Shown in pieces: positions 1 to 6,237 of a DNA stretch of 12,921 nt. How positions within the stretch are numbered: position 1 is the stretch's first letter; the number at the start of each line of letters is the position of its first letter. The stretch spans positions 1-12,921 of the forward strand of contig JALXCG010000685.1 of NCBI GenBank assembly GCA_026991065.1. The letters run 5' to 3'. Made by a program: the position numbers and the translations under genes. The DNA comes from Gemmatimonadota bacterium. GTDB lineage: Bacteria > GCA-2686955. The notes beneath the pieces were generated by a model, which searched no databases, was not told where the DNA came from, and was given only the letters and a program-made list of their open reading frames with translations.

Positions 1-323
1 CGCCCGGTGTCCGGGTTTGGTCCGCCGGCTCACAGCCGACACAGGTGCGGCCGGAGGCGATCGCGGTTCTGGCGGAACTCGGCATCGACATCTCCGGCCA
101 CCGCTCCAAGGCGGTCGCCGAAATCCCCGCCGCTGCCGTGGACACGGTGATCACGCTGTGCGGCGAGGAGGAGTGCCCACTCTTTCTCGGCCGGGCCACG
201 CGGATTCACTGGGGGCTGCCCGACCCCGCGGCAGTGACCGGCGGCAGCGATGCCCGCCTCGCTGCGTTTCGGCGCACGCGGGATGAGTTGCGGCGGCGGC
301 TGGCAGTGGTTTTTGCTGGGTAA
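1..323 (+). CDS. ArsC-type arsenate reductase / low-molecular-weight tyrosine phosphatase family, C-terminal part (5' end outside window)
   Basis: The reading frame is open from base 3 and ends with TAA at 321-323. About 106 residues are visible. The pattern matches the C-terminal two thirds of LMW-phosphatase-fold arsenate reductases: a VWSAGSQPT strand and loop, then PEAIAVLAELGIDISGHRSK, then VITLCGEEECP, an HWGLPDP segment carrying the family's DP motif, and a final FRRTRDELRRR helix. In characterised thioredoxin-coupled ArsC enzymes, a Cys pair in the TLC...CP segment relays the disulfide formed when arsenate is reduced to arsenite. Here the two Cys codons lie at 159-161 and 174-176, five codons apart, closer than in the plasmid pI258 enzyme. 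The N-terminal CX5R phosphate loop lies before the window, so catalytic competence cannot be judged. No other ars gene is visible. A related phosphatase without arsenate activity is possible, but the HW/DP and Cys-pair motifs favour ArsC. Confidence 0.85.
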   Translation, partial: PGVRVWSAGSQPTQVRPEAIAVLAELGIDISGHRSKAVAEIPAAAVDTVITLCGEEECPLFLGRATRIHWGLPDPAAVTGGSDARLAAFRRTRDELRRRLAVVFAG

Positions 324-677
324 TGCCCGTTCCCCGCGGGTGAGAATCCGGGACCGGCGCGGAATTCCGCCATTTCCCGCGCTGCGATGCGGTTGCTTGC
401 GCGCACCAACCAGGAGCCTGTCGCGCAACAAAAACAACACTCCGCTTCGATCGGGAGCGAGAATTTGAGGGTTTTTGTGTTGCATCCCCCTCCCGAGCAC
501 GAATTGAGCGCGGCGGAGAAATAGGCGGAATATCACCGAAGTGCCGGAGATTGCTTTCGTTGACAGGGGCCAATACTGAACTTATGGTTGGACATATGAT
601 TCCTGTTTCGGGGGCCCGAACACTTGGCATCGTCTTGTTCTGGGGGCATCCGCATACACCACCAAAGAGAGAAGAAC
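324..677. other. 354-bp intergenic region between arsC-like gene and secreted repeat protein
   Basis: No convincing gene is visible on either strand. The stretch holds a putative promoter at 560-588 and two possible secondary structures. One is an imperfect stem pairing 425-435 with 471-483, with an inner CTCC/GGAG pairing at 440-443 and 454-457. The other is a short perfect inverted repeat at 607-620 (TTCGGG-GG-CCCGAA), which would lie in the leader of the downstream gene. No textbook terminator follows the arsC-like gene. The 425-483 structure has a T-rich right arm and might act as one, but it is not a clean GC hairpin followed by a U tract. Confidence 0.5.
560..588 (+). promoter_or_regulatory. 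Putative sigma70-like promoter of the secreted repeat protein gene
   Basis: A perfect TTGACA (560-565) is followed after 17 bp by TATGGT (583-588), which matches four of six TATAAT positions. Transcription would start near 595, leaving a leader of about 80 nt before the ATG at 678. The call rests on sequence resemblance only; the sigma-factor preference of this organism is unknown. Confidence 0.4.
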
Positions 678-2384
678 ATGCGAAATAGCACGGGGCACTG
701 GCTCGCAAGCGCGAGCGCGTTGGCATTTCTCACTTGGGTCGGGGTCGCGCCGACTCGGGGGAGTGAGGTTTTCGCCGACTACCAGGACGATATTCATCTG
801 ATCGCGCCGGGGGCTGAATATCATTACAATCCGGAAGCATATTATGTAGATGGCGATGGAATGCTCATCGTCACCCGCACCGGCGACCCAAGTCCGATCA
901 ATCTGGTCACCGGGCCGGGTTCCGAATTCGGTGGGGAGTTTGTTGCCGCCGAGGATCCCTACTGGATGAATCTGGGCTGGTGGATCTATCCACGCAACCT
1001 CTCCGATACGCTGTGGGTGCTCTCTCCCCATTTCCCGCGTGAAACCGCGGTGGTGGGCTTTACGATCTTCGAAGATCCGGGCGAAGCCACGGTGACCGGC
1101 ACGGTAAACGGCGCTCGCTTCGAAATCGGTCCGGGCGACTGGGACACCCAGGCGCTGGAGCCGGAGCCCTGGGAGTTGGAGGGCGCGCGCACCTTCTTCG
1201 TCGAGGGCGGACCGCTGCCGCGCAACGAGAAGATTCCAGTCGTATTGCTCTCCGGCGGCCAGGTACCGCTGCGGGTTTGGACCTTCGCGGATGGCAACGG
1301 AGACCTCATCTGGACCGAGGGCGAACCTTATGGCAACGCCCACGAGACGGTTTGCGCCCTGCCGGAGCCATGGCCGGCCCCCGCTTCCATCGGTGATCGG
1401 GTGTGGTTTGATCTGGATTGGAATGGTCAACAGGATCGCGGCGAGAATGGTGTCGGTGAAGTGGTCGTCAGGCTCTTCGACGGAGAAGACAATCTGCTCG
1501 CGACCACGGTAACCGCCGACGATGGTTCCTACCTCTTCTCGAATCTGCTACCGGGTGAGTACCATGTCGGTTTCGATCTTCCGCCGGGGCTGAACTTCAC
1601 CGACGCCGATCGCGGCGACGATGACGCGCTCGACAGTGACGCCGACCCGGTAACCGGGCTCACCATCAACACCACGCTGGAGCGCGGCGAGGCGGACTTG
1701 AGTTGGGACGCCGGCGTGGTCGGCGATTGCGGTGAGTGCGAAGGCAAAGTGACCACACTCACGCTGCGCTACGACGGTGAGATCGCCGATGCCCACATTG
1801 TGGTGGAGCAGAAAAAGGTCCACGACCCGGTTTTCGACGGCATTGTCCAGCCGGGTGAGAGCTTCAGCTTTGTCGGCGCGGACAAGAACGGCACCCTCGG
1901 AACCGAGATCTCCATCTACGTTGATGACGTGCTCGATACCAAGATCCACACCAGTTGCTCCAAGCCGATCGGCCCGGGCCTGGTGGCCGGGAGCTTTTAT
2001 GTCGTGACCGGCGCCAGCCGCAAAGGCGGTGAACTCTGCCCGATCACCGGCGGCGGTGATTGCGGTGAGTGCGAAGGCAAAGTGACCAGTCTTACCCTGC
2101 GCTACGACGGTGAGGTCGCCGATGCCCACATTGTGGTGGAGCAGAAAAAGGTCCATGACCCGGTCTTCGACGGCATTGTCCAGCCGGGCGAGAGCTTCAG
2201 CTTTGTCGGCAGCGACAAGAACGGCACCTTGGGGACCGAGATCTCCATCTACGTTGATGACGTGCTCGACACCAAGATCCACACCAGTTGCTCCAAGCCG
2301 ATCGGCCCGGGCCTGGTGGCCGGGAGCTTCTATGTCGTGACCGGCACGAGCCTCAACGGCGGGGAGCTTTGCCCTCTGGAATAG
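678..2384 (+). CDS. Secreted protein with SdrD-B-like domain and two tandem cysteine-containing repeats
   Basis: Predicted 568 residues. I chose ATG 678 because a purine-rich AGAGAGAAG sits just upstream and the protein then opens with a clean signal peptide (MRNST..., hydrophobic ASASALAFLTWVGVA, likely cleavage near residues 28-30). A TTG 54 bp upstream would bury that signal. Residues ~30-230 are rich in aromatic and acidic residues and I do not recognise them. Residues ~238-348 match an SdrD B-like (Cna-B/prealbumin-type) module: IGDRVWFDLDWNGQQD, then DDGSYLFSNLLPGEY, then an Asp-rich DADRGDDDALDSDAD segment, which suggests calcium binding as in SdrD. Residues 349-459 and 460-568 are near-identical repeats, each with a CGEC pair, TSCSKPIGPGLVAGSF and ELCP. 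They resemble a bacterial domain of unknown function that I believe is catalogued as DUF7467 (name unverified). No LPXTG, PEP-CTERM or type IX sorting tail is visible. A role in adhesion or extracellular structure is inference. The gene has its own likely promoter and terminator. Confidence 0.8.
   Translation: MRNSTGHWLASASALAFLTWVGVAPTRGSEVFADYQDDIHLIAPGAEYHYNPEAYYVDGDGMLIVTRTGDPSPINLVTGPGSEFGGEFVAAEDPYWMNLGWWIYPRNLSDTLWVLSPHFPRETAVVGFTIFEDPGEATVTGTVNGARFEIGPGDWDTQALEPEPWELEGARTFFVEGGPLPRNEKIPVVLLSGGQVPLRVWTFADGNGDLIWTEGEPYGNAHETVCALPEPWPAPASIGDRVWFDLDWNGQQDRGENGVGEVVVRLFDGEDNLLATTVTADDGSYLFSNLLPGEYHVGFDLPPGLNFTDADRGDDDALDSDADPVTGLTINTTLERGEADLSWDAGVVGDCGECEGKVTTLTLRYDGEIADAHIVVEQKKVHDPVFDGIVQPGESFSFVGADKNGTLGTEISIYVDDVLDTKIHTSCSKPIGPGLVAGSFYVVTGASRKGGELCPITGGGDCGECEGKVTSLTLRYDGEVADAHIVVEQKKVHDPVFDGIVQPGESFSFVGSDKNGTLGTEISIYVDDVLDTKIHTSCSKPIGPGLVAGSFYVVTGTSLNGGELCPLE
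1722..2054 (+). repeat. Tandem in-frame repeat, copy 1 (333 bp, 111 codons)
   Basis: Runs from the GDCGEC codons to just before the next GDCGEC codons. Aligned by eye with copy 2 over 107 codons, it differs at about 25 bases (about 92% identity) and six amino acids (T/S, I/V, A/S, A/T, R/L, K/N). Most base changes are synonymous third positions. The unit carries four cysteines. Confidence 0.95.
2055..2381 (+). repeat. Tandem in-frame repeat, copy 2 (327 bp, ends at stop codon)
   Basis: Second copy of the 111-codon unit, directly abutting copy 1 and running to the end of the protein (…ELCPLE). It lacks only the short ITGG linker that ends copy 1. All four cysteines and the SKPIGPGLVAGSF segment are unchanged, and identical tracts of 30 bases or more remain between the copies. 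Confidence 0.95.
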
Positions 2385-2409
2385 TTCAGCTCGGAACATA
2401 CCGATAGAG

Positions 2410-2443
2410 AGCCCCCGTTTCCGGCTGGTGACGGGGGCTTTTT
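2410..2443 (+). terminator. Intrinsic terminator after the secreted repeat protein
   Basis: A perfect 9-bp stem pairs AGCCCCCGT (2410-2418) with ACGGGGGCT (2431-2439) around a 12-nt loop, followed by a run of T at 2439-2443. It lies 26 bp after the stop codon at 2384 and just before the transporter start, so it should separate the two transcripts. Confidence 0.85.
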
Positions 2444-2467
2444 CGCTGGACCAGGAAGAAAAGAGAG

Positions 2468-3469
2468 GTGAAGCGGGAAGAGCGCGACTACCGTATGACT
2501 TTCTCCTCGCTCACCTCTCGGGTTCACTCCATGCAGCACCTTCCCTATCTGGGAGAGATTTGCGCCCTGTTGGCGCCGGCGGCCTGGTCACTGGCAGTGA
2601 TTCTCTTCCGTCAGGCCGGTTTCACCGTTCCCCCCACCACGCTCAACGTGTTCAAGAACACCTTGGGCTTGACGCTCTATTGGGCGACGATATTGGCGCT
2701 GGGGATAGAGGCACCGGCCCTTGCTGGAGGACCGGAGTATGGAATACTGCTGGCCAGCGGGGTGATCGGCATGGCGCTATCCGACACGCTCTTCTTCATG
2801 TCGCTCAACCGACTCGGCGCCGGCCTGCAAGCGATTGTCACCACAACCTACGCACCAACGATCATTTTCCTGAGCATCATCTTTCTGGATGAACGGTTGG
2901 GACCCTGGCAATGGCTGGGCGTGGCGCTGATCGTAGCGGCAGTGCTGGTTGTGGCGTGGGTGAAACCGGAGGCAAAAGCGCGAACACGGCGGGTGCTGTG
3001 GGCCGGGATCGGGCTGGGGCTGGGAGCAATTCTGCTGCAGGCGGTATCGGTGATCGTGGTCAAGCCCTTGCTCAACGCGCTGACCGCGAGCACCGCGGGA
3101 GACGCCAGAGTGGCGCTCGAAGCTCTGGTATGGGCCACCTGCTGGCGACTCCTGGGAGGCACAGTGGTAAGTTGGCTGCAGTGCGCCTGGAGCCCGCGGG
3201 CGCGGCAAGCCTTGCGCGCGCTGGGACGGCGCCGCGCCTGGCCGACAATGGTCGGAGGCTCGCTGATCGGCACCTATTTTTCATTGCTGCTGTGGATGGG
3301 CGGATTCATGTGGGCCGAGGCATCGGTCGCTTCGGCCCTGAACCAGACCGTAACCCTCTTCACCTTTGTGCTGGCTGCGCTGATTCTGCATGAGCCCGTG
3401 ACCCGCCGGCGGCTGGCGGGTCTGGGGCTGGGCCTCGCCGGTGTCGGGCTGGTGACGCTGGCGGGGTAG
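2468..3469 (+). CDS. EamA/DMT-family (drug/metabolite) transporter
   Basis: Up to 333 residues with about ten hydrophobic segments in two EamA-like halves, the usual layout of this inner-membrane exporter family. In the longest form, half 1 spans ~30-165 and half 2 ~176-333, joined by a basic linker (KPEAKARTRR). Family-type signatures appear: half 1 ends TYAPTIIFLSIIFLDERL and half 2 ends ALNQTVTLFTFVLAALILHE, each followed by a short basic turn and a last glycine-rich helix. Substrate cannot be inferred; relatives export amino acids, metabolites or drugs. The start is uncertain. GTG 2468 has AGGAAG nine bases upstream. ATG 2495 has a weaker GGGAAGAG. ATG 2531 gives the most typical EamA N-terminus (MQHLPYLGEICALL) but lacks a ribosome binding site. 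The gene follows a terminator and converges on sppA with a 20-bp gap. Confidence 0.85.
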   Translation: MKREERDYRMTFSSLTSRVHSMQHLPYLGEICALLAPAAWSLAVILFRQAGFTVPPTTLNVFKNTLGLTLYWATILALGIEAPALAGGPEYGILLASGVIGMALSDTLFFMSLNRLGAGLQAIVTTTYAPTIIFLSIIFLDERLGPWQWLGVALIVAAVLVVAWVKPEAKARTRRVLWAGIGLGLGAILLQAVSVIVVKPLLNALTASTAGDARVALEALVWATCWRLLGGTVVSWLQCAWSPRARQALRALGRRRAWPTMVGGSLIGTYFSLLLWMGGFMWAEASVASALNQTVTLFTFVLAALILHEPVTRRRLAGLGLGLAGVGLVTLAG

Positions 3470-3489
3470 CGGGGCAGCGGTCCGGCACG

Positions 3490-5967
3490 TCAGTATTGCA
3501 GGCCACCGTCGCTGATGCGAAAAGGAGGCATCATTACGAGCGGCGCGCTGTTGCCTGCCTGCAACAGTTCCAAAAAGCCCTGCTCGCGGGGAGAGAAATA
3601 CGCGCGCCAGGCCTCGGCCGCAGTGGTGACAGCGGCGCTGTCCAGACCGATCAAACGCGGAGTCAAGGCATCCAGGTTGATGCCCCCGAGAGCCGGGCCT
3701 TCGGTGATGACGACAGGATCGTCGGCAGCGATTCCAGCCGCACGCTTGGCGGCCTCCAGCGCCACCCAGAGCCCGCCGAGTTGGTCCACCAGGCCGATAT
3801 CCTTGCCGTCGATGCCACTCCAGATCCTGCCCTGGGCGATCTCGCGGACCTCGGCGTCGGTCAGGTGGCGACCGAGTGCGACCTGATGCACAAAATCGGC
3901 ATAAAGGTCTTTGATCACCGCCTCGGTGCGAGCCAATTCGGCATCATTGTAGGGACGATAGGGCAGCGTGCCGAGCAGGGGCAGGGCGATACCGCTGTTG
4001 AGGTCGGCGTGTTCGCCCACGGCAATTCCCTGGTAATTGATGCCCAGCTTGTCGGTAGCGCCGCGATCATAAAGGTGACCGCCGATCACCCCGATGGAGC
4101 CGGTGATGGTGAGCGGGGTGGCGACAATTTCGTTGCTGTGCATGGAGATCCAGTAGCCACCGGAACCGGCGACAAAGCCCTGGGAAACGATCACCGGCTT
4201 GGTCTCCATGGTCTGCCGCAACTCGCGGGCGACGAGATCACTGGGCAACGGATCTCCGCCGGGGGAGTCCGCGCGCAGAACAACCGCCTTGACCCGGGAA
4301 TCCTCGCGGGCTTCACGGATCTTGCGGGAGAGCTGGCGCCCCTTGATGCCGCTGTCCATGGCGCAGGGGCCTTCGGCGTAGAGCAGCGCGATCTTCGGCA
4401 ATTCGCCCCAGATTTCGTCGCGCCAGCGGGGGTCACCCGCAACCAGGGTAACCGGCGCGGCACTCAGATCAGGGGTAGAGCGACGCGGAGCGGAGGAGGC
4501 GGCCTCTTTCATCTCGTTCCAGTCGCCCAGCTTGTCGGCCAATCCCAGCTCCAGGGCCTCCGCCGGGAGGAGAAAGGCGTACTCGTCCACCGTTCGATCC
4601 CAGGTTGTCCGGTCAATCCCCCGCGCGCTGGTAACATATTCCGCCACAGTGTCATACCAGTCATCCAGAAGGGCGCCCACCTGCTCCCGCTGCCCTTCCG
4701 ACATGGTGGATCTCGATAGAACCTCCACCGCGGACTTGAACTTGAAATAGCGGAACTCCTGGAATCCAAGCCCGAGCTTGTCCAGGGTTCCAGCCATATA
4801 GCCGGTGCCCCAAGCGATGCCATGCACATCGATGCTGCCTTGAGGATCGAGCCAGAGTTCATCGGCGACCGAGGCGAGCATGTAGCCGAACAGGTTCAGG
4901 CGATCGGCATAGATCAGCACTTGCTTGCCGTGCGCACGAAGGCCGGCGAGCTGATCGCGCAGCTCAAGAAGACGAGCGGGATCGGTGGAAAAACCGGAGA
5001 GATTGAGCAGCACCGCTTCGGTGTGGGGATCGGCCGCGTAGTCGTCGATCTCTTCCAGCAATCCGGTGAACGTTCGACCGCGATCAAACCAGGCATAGCG
5101 GCGATAGGGCAGATCCCCATTCAGCTCGATCTCCGGGTGTTTGCCGTGGCGGGGGAGAAAGGGCAGAAGGGAGTGCCGGGGACCGGTCTCGCTGATGTAG
5201 GTGGTACCGCCGTGGCCGTAGTCGCCACCGGCATCCTCATCCCAGTGCGCGGTAACCGACGACCGGGTGGTGCCGGAGAAACTGTAGCTCAAGCCGAGAG
5301 TCACACGCCCTTCACTGGCGTAGCGACCGGCCAGGCTGAGCCCGGGCATGAGAAAGACCTCGGCGCCGAGGTCAAAGTTCCAGTCGTCGCTGCCGGCGGG
5401 GGCATCGGCGGTGTAACGCGTGGCGCCGAACAGGGTCCACCGGGGGCCGAGAGGCCGCAGACCGACATCTGCACGATAGTGGGCATCGCCGAAATCACGG
5501 TCGCTGTCGGCGGTGAGCCCGAGCGACCAGGCGCGCCGGCGCTGGATCACACCCGCGCTCCAGCGGTCGGCTTCCCCGGGACGGCCGTTCCAGGCGTAAG
5601 AGAAGCCGACCGTGCCGTTGCGGTCGCCGCCGCCGAGACCGAGAGTCCAGTTGGAGTAGCGATCTTCGGTGCCGAGACCATGGTAGCTTTCATAGGCGAG
5701 GGCGAGGTTTCGCGCCGATCCGATCACGCTCCAATCGAAGTTGCCGATTCGATTGACGCCGGCGTCCTGATTCATGGCCAGCAGCAAACCACCGCTGCCT
5801 TGAATGGCCCAGGCGGCGGGATTGGAAAGACCGGCCGCCAACGAAGTGGAAGCGCTGGGGGTCTCGACAAAGAGATCACCGGCAGAGGCAACGGGGCTCG
5901 CCGCGAGCGCGCAAAGCCCGACAAGGAAAAGGGAAGATGCGCCTGGCGCGGGATTCACAAGGGCCAT
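3490..5967 (-). CDS. sppA: SppA-like S49 peptidase with N-terminal beta-barrel-like extension
   Basis: 825 residues from ATG 5967. A signal peptide (SLFLVGLCALAASPVASA) with a likely AXA cleavage near residue 29 precedes ~230 residues of beta-hairpin-like sequence. That region includes LSNPAAWA, alternating aromatic strands such as WTLGLGGGDRNGTVGFSYAW, and GRVTLGLSYSF, recalling outer-membrane barrel proteins. From ~280 the protein follows tandem-domain 67K-type SppA. The N-terminal domain has the general-base lysine in KFKSAVE (K411). The C-terminal domain has RADSPGGDP (~565-573), the nucleophile in GSGGYWIS (S602) and TGSIGVIGG (~622-630). In E. coli SppA these correspond to K209 and S409 and sit in different domains, so the enzyme looks intact. 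SppA degrades cleaved signal peptides in the envelope. E. coli SppA is 618 residues with an N-terminal anchor, so this form is about 200 residues longer. It converges on the transporter and diverges from the subtilase. Confidence 0.9.
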   Translation of the reverse strand: MALVNPAPGASSLFLVGLCALAASPVASAGDLFVETPSASTSLAAGLSNPAAWAIQGSGGLLLAMNQDAGVNRIGNFDWSVIGSARNLALAYESYHGLGTEDRYSNWTLGLGGGDRNGTVGFSYAWNGRPGEADRWSAGVIQRRRAWSLGLTADSDRDFGDAHYRADVGLRPLGPRWTLFGATRYTADAPAGSDDWNFDLGAEVFLMPGLSLAGRYASEGRVTLGLSYSFSGTTRSSVTAHWDEDAGGDYGHGGTTYISETGPRHSLLPFLPRHGKHPEIELNGDLPYRRYAWFDRGRTFTGLLEEIDDYAADPHTEAVLLNLSGFSTDPARLLELRDQLAGLRAHGKQVLIYADRLNLFGYMLASVADELWLDPQGSIDVHGIAWGTGYMAGTLDKLGLGFQEFRYFKFKSAVEVLSRSTMSEGQREQVGALLDDWYDTVAEYVTSARGIDRTTWDRTVDEYAFLLPAEALELGLADKLGDWNEMKEAASSAPRRSTPDLSAAPVTLVAGDPRWRDEIWGELPKIALLYAEGPCAMDSGIKGRQLSRKIREAREDSRVKAVVLRADSPGGDPLPSDLVARELRQTMETKPVIVSQGFVAGSGGYWISMHSNEIVATPLTITGSIGVIGGHLYDRGATDKLGINYQGIAVGEHADLNSGIALPLLGTLPYRPYNDAELARTEAVIKDLYADFVHQVALGRHLTDAEVREIAQGRIWSGIDGKDIGLVDQLGGLWVALEAAKRAAGIAADDPVVITEGPALGGINLDALTPRLIGLDSAAVTTAAEAWRAYFSPREQGFLELLQAGNSAPLVMMPPFRISDGGLQY

Positions 5968-5972
5968 GGTCA

Positions 5973-5976
5973 CTCC
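5973..5976 (-). promoter_or_regulatory. Ribosome binding site that sets the sppA start
   Basis: On the minus strand GGAG is followed by TGACC and then ATG, a five-base spacing. An in-frame GTG two codons earlier (5973-5971) overlaps this GGAG, which argues that ATG 5967 is the true start. Confidence 0.6.
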
Positions 5977-6019
5977 GAGATGCTGGGGAATCTGGAAAAG
6001 GACAAGAGCGCGGCGGGCA

Positions 6020-6048
6020 ATGATGACGAATGATCCGTGCTCTGTCCA
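6020..6048 (-). promoter_or_regulatory. Possible promoter of the sppA-like gene
   Basis: On the minus strand TGGACA (6048-6043, five of six matches to TTGACA) lies 17 bp before CATCAT (6025-6020, four of six matches to TATAAT). It would give a leader of roughly 45 nt. The element lies in the 270-bp divergent spacer between sppA and the subtilase gene. I found no equally good promoter for the subtilase in the same spacer. Confidence 0.3.
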
Positions 6049-6224
6049 TTAGACGGCGGTGGTTGGGGCTGAGTTTCGCGTTTTCGGCGCGACGGATTGG
6101 TGCGAGCCGCGGGGCGAAGGGTTATGCTTGAGTGGCGGCTGAGAGAAGTTCACCTCCCGCCGACTCTGATTATTGCAGGTATTTCGCCGCGGGCGGGACG
6201 CCAACCCCTTCCGCGCACCACCCT

Positions 6225-6228
6225 GGAG
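6225..6228 (+). promoter_or_regulatory. Ribosome binding site of the subtilase gene
   Basis: GGAG lies nine bases before ATG 6238. Together with the signal peptide that begins there, it favours this start over an in-frame GTG at 6097, which would add 47 residues of non-exported-looking sequence. Confidence 0.55.
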
Positions 6229-6237
6229 TCCTATTCA

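Noticed and set aside
358-384. GCGCGG / CCGCGC inverted repeat after the arsC-like gene, considered as a terminator
   Set aside because: Only six base pairs, with no T run afterwards; likely chance in GC-rich DNA.
624-677. TTG start at 624 for the secreted repeat protein
   Set aside because: It would add 18 residues before the signal peptide; ATG 678 has a better ribosome binding site and gives a normal signal sequence.
1722-2381. Direct repeats considered as CRISPR or a mobile element
   Set aside because: There are only two long, abutting, in-frame copies inside one gene, with no spacers, no terminal inverted repeats and no transposase.
1548-2399. 283-codon minus-strand frame opposite the repeat protein
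   Set aside because: Its internal repetition only reflects the repeats of the sense gene, and the composition is that of a shadow frame.
3496-6033. Long plus-strand open frames (3496-4719 and 4822-6033) opposite the sppA-like gene
   Set aside because: They are antisense to a well-supported S49 peptidase and show low-complexity Gly/Ala/Val/Asp composition typical of shadow frames in GC-rich DNA, with no recognisable domain.
6097-6237. GTG start at 6097 for the subtilase
   Set aside because: It would place 47 residues ahead of a clean signal peptide; ATG 6238 has GGAG at a suitable distance.
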